Origin: Novosphingobium sp. PhB165
GTDB lineage: Bacteria > Pseudomonadota > Alphaproteobacteria > Sphingomonadales > Sphingomonadaceae
DNA: 64,000 bases
NCBI RefSeq assembly: GCF_004341845.1
Contig: NZ_SLVB01000001.1
Span: 744,001 to 808,000, forward strand
Reading direction: 5' to 3'
In this document: positions 59,086 to 64,000 of the stretch, piece after piece
Position numbering within the stretch: the first letter of the stretch is position 1
Layout of the letters: each line of letters starts with the position of its first letter
Notes under the pieces: model-generated
The model's database searches: none
Told to the model about the DNA's origin: nothing
Seen by the model: the letters and a program-made list of their open reading frames with translations, nothing else
Made by a program: the position numbers and the translations under genes

Positions 59086-59750
59086 GCCGCGGACAGCATG
59101 TAACCGATTCCGCGCACCGTCTGCACTTTGACAGCGGCCAATTCCTCAAGCTTTCGCCGCAAGCGGTGCACATAGACTTCCACGGCGTTGGAACCGAGCG
59201 TGTCCCCAGCTCCGAACAGTTGATCTTCAAGCACCTGCTTGGGCACAACATGCCCACTTCGGCGCATAAGCAGCTCCAAAACCTCGATTTCGCGGGTCGA
59301 CAGTTCGAAAGGTTTGCCGTCGATCGTGACCTCCCGTGAACGCTGGTCGAGGGTCAGGTTCGCCGTCCGCAGCAGCGTATCGACATAGCCGCTCTGCCTG
59401 CGCAGGATCGCGTTCAGGCGCGCATGGAGTTCGGCAAAGAGGAACGGCTTCACGACATAGTCGTCGGCGCCGTTATCCAACCCCTTGATCCGCATCTCAC
59501 TTTCGCCGCGCGCCGTCACCACGATGACGGGCACGGTAATGCGTGCGTTCCGCAGGCGCTTGAGCAAAGAGAGCCCGTCCTCGTCCGGAAGGCCAAGATC
59601 GAGGATGAGCGCGGAATAGTCCGTGGTTTCGACAAGTAACTCCGCATCGCCGGCCGTCGCGGCCCAGTCGCAGCGAATGTCGTGCGCTGCAAAGGCCTGT
59701 GCGATCGCGTTCGCAAGATCGGGGTTGTCTTCGACTACCAGCAATCGCAT
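59082..59750 (-). CDS. OmpR-family response regulator
   Basis: A 222-residue regulator: receiver domain (1-118) with the acidic pocket at Glu7/Asp8, phospho-Asp51, Thr79 and Lys101, and a C-terminal winged-helix domain (about 125-218) with the VEVYVHRLRRKLEE recognition helix. It is first in the predicted operon for kinase and efflux genes. A 10-bp-arm inverted repeat lies about 110-135 bases upstream of its ATG and may be its operator. Confidence 0.95.
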   Translation of the reverse strand: MRLLVVEDNPDLANAIAQAFAAHDIRCDWAATAGDAELLVETTDYSALILDLGLPDEDGLSLLKRLRNARITVPVIVVTARGESEMRIKGLDNGADDYVVKPFLFAELHARLNAILRRQSGYVDTLLRTANLTLDQRSREVTIDGKPFELSTREIEVLELLMRRSGHVVPKQVLEDQLFGAGDTLGSNAVEVYVHRLRRKLEELAAVKVQTVRGIGYMLSAA

Positions 59751-60241
59751 CCGACGCTTCCTTGTGGGTGGAGCACGCCTTGAACAGCCCGCGTCATGAA
59801 ACCGACTCCATGGACGGCCCCGACTCGCGAAAAATCAGCATATATCTGCGTGACGTCGCACACTTTGCCCATCCGCAAAGTGTGGCGCCTTCGTGATAGC
59901 GTCGAGATAGATTTCGCTTAACATCGCCGCCCGCTCCGCAACCGGATGAACACCCCGGAAAGGCCGCCTTCTTTATTTGCCCGAGTGCCTTATCGGCAAA
60001 CGCGCAATTCGCCGAACTATTATCCGCATCAATTGCATGGGCCATCCGGCCTGTTCGTTCAAACAGATCTCTGGACAGCGCTCTCTTTCGCTGCTTAAGC
60101 GCCACCTAAATTGGGGCAAATCGTGCGATTGATTTGAGGAAATATGACGGGCGCGCTTGGTTTCGATGTGAAAAGGACATGCCCTGTTGGCGGAGTAGCG
60201 ATGCTCCCCGGCGATCCAGTGCCTGCTACTGAATTTGCACC
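59751..60241. other. Intergenic region with an inverted repeat, upstream of the efflux operon
   Basis: This 491-base divergent region should hold promoters for the two-component/efflux operon and for the glycerophosphotransferase-like gene. It contains the inverted repeat CACACTTTGC (59859-59868) with GCAAAGTGTG (59875-59884) around CCATCC. I found no coding sequence with support. Base composition is lower in GC than the genes on the left. Confidence 0.5.
59859..59884. promoter_or_regulatory. 10-bp-arm inverted repeat, candidate response-regulator site
   Basis: CACACTTTGC and GCAAAGTGTG are exact reverse complements with a 6-base gap, about 110 bases upstream of the regulator's start. Size and place suit a dimeric regulator such as OmpR-type. 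Binding is inferred. Confidence 0.5.
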
Positions 60242-61492
60242 ATGTTCGCTTCCGCATCACCTTCACAACGGCTGACAGACGTGAGGCCGCGCTTGCACGT
60301 GCCTGCCATCGGCGGACGGCACCAGTTTGCCCACTTCCTGCCTGTAGCGTTTGAACTGCAACGCCGGGGGACTTTCGATGTCACCATTTTCGTTCCGGAT
60401 GCGGACGAAGTTGCTGACATCGAAAACATGGCAACTGCCCTGGGATACCCTTTGCCAACCATCGTGACGATGGATCTTCCGACGCCACTCGGTCGGCGCG
60501 CGCCGCGAAAGCTCGACAAGCTTGCACGGCTTCTGGTCTGGGCACGTCGAATTCGGGCGGGAAATGCCATTCTGTGCGCGGAGCGTACCTCCACGCTTCT
60601 CAAGCGCTTGCCCGGACGATGCCCGAAGATCGTTCATATCCCGCACGGCGCGGGCGATCGCGCAGTGGGCTTTGAAAAGCGCTTTCGCTATTTCGATTAT
60701 GTCGTGGTCGCAGGCCAGAAAGACCGCCAAAGGCTGTTGGCCGAGGGGCTGGTCAACGAAGACAGATGCGCGGCGTCCGGGCCGGTAAAAATTTCAGCAA
60801 GTCTGCGCAGGCATGCGCAGGCACCTCGCCTGTTCGACAATGATCGCCCGGTCATTCTGTACAATCCGCATTTCAGTGAAAAGCTTTCATCGGCGGACAG
60901 CTTCACTTGTCGCTTGATCGAGGCCGTTGCAGGTGATGATCGATACAATCTGGTCGTCGCGCCTCATGTTCGGCTGGCCCAGAATTGGGACGATGCTCGC
61001 CGAAAAACGTTGGAGGCGATGGCTGTAACCGGTCGTGTGATTATCGATCTGGGATCATGTCGTTCGATAGACATGACTTATACTTTGGGGGCCGATCTCT
61101 ACGTTGGAGATGTCAGCAGCCAAGTCTACGAATTCCTCGTCCAACCGCGGCCCTGCCTGTTCGTCAATTCGCATGACGCGAAATGGAATGGCAACGCGGA
61201 CTATGCCATGTGGCAATTTGGCGACGTTATTCAGCCGGATTGCGATGTTCTCGACGCGATTGGACAGGCGTTCCAGCATCATCCTCGATTCAAGGGCGCG
61301 CAGATGGCACGCGCACAGGCTGCTCTGGACGGGCTCGATTGGAATGAGGACGGTGAAGCGCAATTCTCTGCCGCCGATCCGATTGCGAGGGCGGCAGTCC
61401 TCATCGAGAAAAGCATGAAAGTCGATCACGCGATGCCCGCATCGGGTAGAGCCGCGATCCCGCTTCAGAGCGGCGACTTATCGTTCAGGTAG
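60242..61492 (+). CDS. CDP-glycerol glycerophosphotransferase-like protein
   Basis: A 416-residue protein resembling glycosyltransferase-B type CDP-glycerol:polyglycerophosphate glycerophosphotransferases. Marks are IVHIPHGAGDR, an Rossmann-like VILYNPHFSEK, and the late GADLYVGDVSSQVYEF with PCLFVN, like the D-x-x-x-x-D-x-S-S motif of TagF-type enzymes. No membrane segment or signal peptide. The first 15 residues are probably disordered. Such enzymes decorate capsules or teichoic-like polymers; this gene has no polymer genes as neighbours. Codon use is less GC-biased than its neighbours', suggesting transfer. Confidence 0.72.
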   Translation: MFASASPSQRLTDVRPRLHVPAIGGRHQFAHFLPVAFELQRRGTFDVTIFVPDADEVADIENMATALGYPLPTIVTMDLPTPLGRRAPRKLDKLARLLVWARRIRAGNAILCAERTSTLLKRLPGRCPKIVHIPHGAGDRAVGFEKRFRYFDYVVVAGQKDRQRLLAEGLVNEDRCAASGPVKISASLRRHAQAPRLFDNDRPVILYNPHFSEKLSSADSFTCRLIEAVAGDDRYNLVVAPHVRLAQNWDDARRKTLEAMAVTGRVIIDLGSCRSIDMTYTLGADLYVGDVSSQVYEFLVQPRPCLFVNSHDAKWNGNADYAMWQFGDVIQPDCDVLDAIGQAFQHHPRFKGAQMARAQAALDGLDWNEDGEAQFSAADPIARAAVLIEKSMKVDHAMPASGRAAIPLQSGDLSFR

Positions 61493-61542
61493 ATTTGTCC
61501 TCCCTGTCCGGACGCCGCTCGATACCCGCCGGTCCGTGAGTG

Positions 61543-62361
61543 TCAGAGCAGCGCCCGGGCTGCATCGAGGGCTTGGATCAAGCGCGTTTCTCGCGGCAAA
61601 CCGGCCAAAGCACTGGTGATCGACGGAACTTCCAAACCCGTCGGGCAGCCGGGCGGCAATGCATGAAGGAAATCGGCCAACGGCAGCACGCCCAAACCTG
61701 GCAGCAGCCGTTCCTGCCGCGCATCCTGAAAATATTCGTCGTAAAAGCTGGCCTGCTTCGCGTCGCATAGCTGCGCATAGCCGATCTTGTTCTCGGACAC
61801 ATTGCGCAGTTCTTCGATTGTCCCGCCAGAGCAGAAGAAGTGCATAGCGTCGACCAGCACGCTGGCGTTCGATGCCGTGGACGCCTCCACGAATGCCAGT
61901 GCAGCAGCAAGATCGGGAACAGGTGTTGCCGGCATGAACTCAACCGTAACCGGCATATCCCGTTCGGCAGCCAAAGCCCCAAAGGTCGAGAATTGCTCCA
62001 GATTGCGGATAGGGTCCGGGTCCATCGCGCAGACGTTGAGGCGCTCGGCACCCAGTTCGGCCATGAGATCGAAATCGGCCTCAGCATCGGCGATGTTTCG
62101 GCCAGGCATGATGATGAAGCCTTCTCCAAGGCTGATCTTTACCCCGTGATCTGCCAGCGCCTGTTTCAGCCGCGCTATACGCGGTCGGTCACCGCGAAGC
62201 GTCCATTGCGGGTCGGTTCCAAGCGGTCCGGAAATGGGTGAGGGGGCCAGTCCAATCCGGGAGCACCCCACTTTTGCAGCAAGCTCCACGAACTCGGAGG
62301 GCTCCTGACCAAGCACGCTTATAAATTCCATGCCGAATTTCTGGCCGGTCGAATCTTGCAT
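61543..62361 (-). CDS. Sugar phosphate isomerase/epimerase-like TIM-barrel protein
   Basis: A 272-residue xylose-isomerase-like TIM barrel. Metal-site segments of this fold can be seen: Glu in VEFMPATP, Asp-His in LVDAMHFFCSGG, and a late Glu in GLEVPSI. No signal peptide. I chose the ATG at 62361 because GAGAGGG is well placed before it; an in-frame start at 62448 would read through the AT-rich promoter with its palindrome. It is divergent from the MaoC-type gene. Substrate unknown; it need not act on a sugar. Confidence 0.83.
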   Translation of the reverse strand: MQDSTGQKFGMEFISVLGQEPSEFVELAAKVGCSRIGLAPSPISGPLGTDPQWTLRGDRPRIARLKQALADHGVKISLGEGFIIMPGRNIADAEADFDLMAELGAERLNVCAMDPDPIRNLEQFSTFGALAAERDMPVTVEFMPATPVPDLAAALAFVEASTASNASVLVDAMHFFCSGGTIEELRNVSENKIGYAQLCDAKQASFYDEYFQDARQERLLPGLGVLPLADFLHALPPGCPTGLEVPSITSALAGLPRETRLIQALDAARALL

Positions 62362-62708
62362 TCGCGGGTCCCTCTCCAGGCTTGAGATGCCGAGATTATT
62401 TTCACGACCATCTCTAAAATTGATATCAATATCAACATCTTGAACCAAGAAAGCCAGTATTGATCCCTCCGGCGCCTCTGTTCTCAGATGGCTGATGGAT
62501 TACCTTCGGCGTCGTAGAGCCAATGCGCCTGATTACCCACCGCCACGGCGCTCGCGCAGAGCGTTGCCGCCGATATCGCCACAGCGCGTTGCCGGGCGTC
62601 GCGATCCGTCAAGTCTGCGCGGCGAAACCCCGCGATTGTCTCACGGACGGCTGACAGCCTGCGGCGATCCGCCGGCGGCAGACCAAGACGACAATTGGGA
62701 GAGTTGGC
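62362..62708. other. Divergent promoter region with a 12-base palindrome
   Basis: About 350 bases between two divergent genes. ATTGATATCAAT at 62419-62430 is a perfect palindrome in an AT-rich stretch about 58 bases upstream of the TIM-barrel start, directly followed by a partial repeat (ATCAA). I see no coding sequence with support in the rest. Confidence 0.45.
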
Positions 62709-63896
62709 GTGACGGATAGTGACACCCAGGTGAAGATGGACATCAGCGACGTCGAATGGCGGCTTGGCCACAAGGTCGGCGGCGGCGAGCTTTGGGAGCC
62801 GTGCAACAAGACCGATATCCGCCGCTGGGTCATGGCGATGGACTATGTGAACCCGCTCCACTGGGATCAGCGCTTCGCACAGGAGACGAAGTTCGGGGAC
62901 ATCATCGCCCCGCAATCGATCTGTGTCGCGCTCGACTATGGTCACGGCAACAATCAGGCCTGCGTCGGCCGGATCGACGGCCAGCACATGATCTTCGGCG
63001 GCGAGGAATGGTGGTGGTACGGCACCCACGTTCGCCCCGGCGACCACCTGAGCCATGAGCGCATTTTCACCGGTTACAAGCTGACCGACACCAAGTTTGC
63101 CGGCCCCACGCTGTTCCAGCGCGGCGATACGATCCACCGCAACCAGCGCGGCGATCTGGTGGCGAAGTCTTGCCCCACGGTGATCCGCTATCTGGCGAAG
63201 GAAGCGGAAAAGCGCGGAATGTATGCCTCCACCGCCGGCACGCCGCACAAGTGGACCGCAGCCGAACTGGATGAGATCGACAAGATCCGCCGCGACTGGT
63301 TCCTGTCCAACCGCGAAGGCAAGTCGCCGCATTTCGAGGAAGTCTCGGTCGGCCAGAAGCTGCCGCGCCGGGTGATCGGGCCGCACTCGATCGCCAGCTT
63401 CACCACCGAATACCGTGCTTTCATCTTCAACATCTGGGGCAGCTTCTACTGGCAGGGCGTCGAGGGCGTTCCCGATTGCTGGGTCAACCAGGACATGGGC
63501 TGGATCGACGGCTTTTCCTTCGACGAAGTGGGCGCGATGACCGATCCGCGTCTGCGTGACGGTCTGTACCTCGGCCCCTCGCGCGGACATATCGACGATG
63601 GTCGTGCCAGCGAGATCGGCATGCACCGCGCTTATGGCTACGGTGCAACGATGGCAGCCTGGAACACCGACTACCTCGCATTCTGGGCCGGGCATGACGG
63701 TATGGTACGCCACGCCAAGTCCGAGTTCCGTGGCCCCGCATTCGAAGGTGATGTCACCTACATCGAAGGCGAAGTCATCGAGAAAATCGAGAACTCCGAA
63801 TGGGGCTTCCCGGTCGTACGGATCGAGGTGAAGATGACCAATCAGGACGGCAAGATCGTCGTCACTTCGGTCAACGAAGTTCAGCTTCCGTACTGA
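62709..63896 (+). CDS. MaoC-type dehydratase (FAS1/MaoC N-terminal domain)
   Basis: A 395-residue double hotdog protein of the MaoC-dehydratase N-terminal domain family, hydrating or dehydrating acyl-CoA substrates. First hotdog at about 15-160 (NPLHWDQRFAQETKFGDIIAP, typical placement of the Asp-His pair as D-x-x-x-x-x-x-x-x-G), second at about 200-390 with GPHSIASFTTEYRAFI and a HRAYGYGATMAAWNTDYLA segment. GTG start with GGGAGAG upstream. It is followed after 10 bases by a gene leaving the window, so a catabolic operon for an acyl-CoA pathway is likely. Confidence 0.88.
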   Translation: MTDSDTQVKMDISDVEWRLGHKVGGGELWEPCNKTDIRRWVMAMDYVNPLHWDQRFAQETKFGDIIAPQSICVALDYGHGNNQACVGRIDGQHMIFGGEEWWWYGTHVRPGDHLSHERIFTGYKLTDTKFAGPTLFQRGDTIHRNQRGDLVAKSCPTVIRYLAKEAEKRGMYASTAGTPHKWTAAELDEIDKIRRDWFLSNREGKSPHFEEVSVGQKLPRRVIGPHSIASFTTEYRAFIFNIWGSFYWQGVEGVPDCWVNQDMGWIDGFSFDEVGAMTDPRLRDGLYLGPSRGHIDDGRASEIGMHRAYGYGATMAAWNTDYLAFWAGHDGMVRHAKSEFRGPAFEGDVTYIEGEVIEKIENSEWGFPVVRIEVKMTNQDGKIVVTSVNEVQLPY

Positions 63897-63906
63897 GGGG
63901 CGGCCA

Positions 63907-64000
63907 TTGTCTTCGCACGATTTCGTCGTCGATCGCTCTGTCTCCATCGCACGCGGGCTTCCGCTCAGCGAGGAGGCGGGGCTGGGAGAACTGACGCTTG
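63907..64000 (+). CDS. Start of a gene cut by the window end (possible AMP-binding acyl-CoA synthetase)
   Basis: From a TTG at 63907, ten bases after the MaoC-type stop, an open frame runs to the end of the window (31 residues visible). The visible protein ends with GLPLSEEAGLGELTL, which resembles the N-terminus of acyl-CoA ligases in sphingomonads. Too little is visible to be sure; an AMP-binding domain should follow if this is right. GGGGCGGCC lies ahead of the start. Confidence 0.4.
   Translation, partial: MSSHDFVVDRSVSIARGLPLSEEAGLGELTL

Noticed and set aside
62495..62719. 74-codon open frame between the TIM-barrel and MaoC genes
   Set aside because: Arg/Pro-rich composition, overlaps the MaoC start and has no ribosome site or family resemblance.

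Overview
The window is a GC-rich chromosomal segment of an alphaproteobacterium, most likely a sphingomonad (Novosphingobium, Sphingobium or Sphingomonas type). This rests on the hrcA-grpE / dnaK-dnaJ order, the CyTATnT-like RpoH promoter before dnaK, PhaR, the M28 and M3 peptidases with the glycine-zipper lipoprotein, and the inverted repeats between genes. No rRNA, tRNA, CRISPR array, insertion sequence or prophage was seen. Genus is an inference from gene content, not from a marker gene.

Layout. 1-6.5 kb: protein quality control (hrcA, grpE, dnaK, dnaJ) with a small lipoprotein, a zinc-protease-like protein and a PCu(A)C copper chaperone. 6.5-16.5 kb: patatin-like lipase, radA, cvpA-family protein, a U-type Fe-S scaffold homologue, an MFS transporter overlapping alanine racemase, PhaR and prolyl-tRNA synthetase. 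16.5-24.7 kb: DUF805 protein, exported M28 and M3 peptidases, a TSUP permease, RNase R and a UspA protein. 24.8-28 kb: pyruvate dehydrogenase E2, a hotdog thioesterase and E3 in one tight run; E1 is not in the window. 28-32.5 kb: PilZ protein, GNAT acetyltransferase, acetyl-CoA synthetase, and a nickel/cobalt permease behind a clear cobalamin riboswitch. 33-37.6 kb: methyltransferase, an NTF2-like / SDR / unknown cassette and a CSS-EAL phosphodiesterase.

The most distinctive region is 37.6-48.2 kb. It joins a GMC dehydrogenase with a Cys triad, a gluconate-dehydrogenase-subunit-3-like protein, a c-type cytochrome, a DUF1080 (3-keto-disaccharide hydrolase family) protein, three TIM-barrel isomerase-like proteins, a Gfo/Idh/MocA oxidoreductase, an MFS permease, a LacI regulator and a Dabb protein. 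The genes mostly touch or overlap. I read it as an oxidative glycoside pathway: exported GMC and subunit 3 oxidise a sugar at C3, electrons pass to cytochrome c, the 3-keto-glycoside is split or rearranged by the DUF1080 and TIM-barrel proteins, and the keto-sugar is imported and reduced by the Gfo/Idh enzyme. A 12-base palindrome of LacI-operator type sits in the divergent promoter that would drive both arms. The substrate cannot be read from the sequence.

48.6-59.8 kb holds a tripartite efflux operon on the minus strand, transcribed in the order response regulator, sensor kinase, membrane fusion protein, two RND pumps, outer membrane factor, with 4-base overlaps at nearly every junction. 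60-64 kb has a CDP-glycerol-glycerophosphotransferase-like protein, a fourth TIM-barrel protein, a MaoC-type hydratase and the start of a gene running off the window end.
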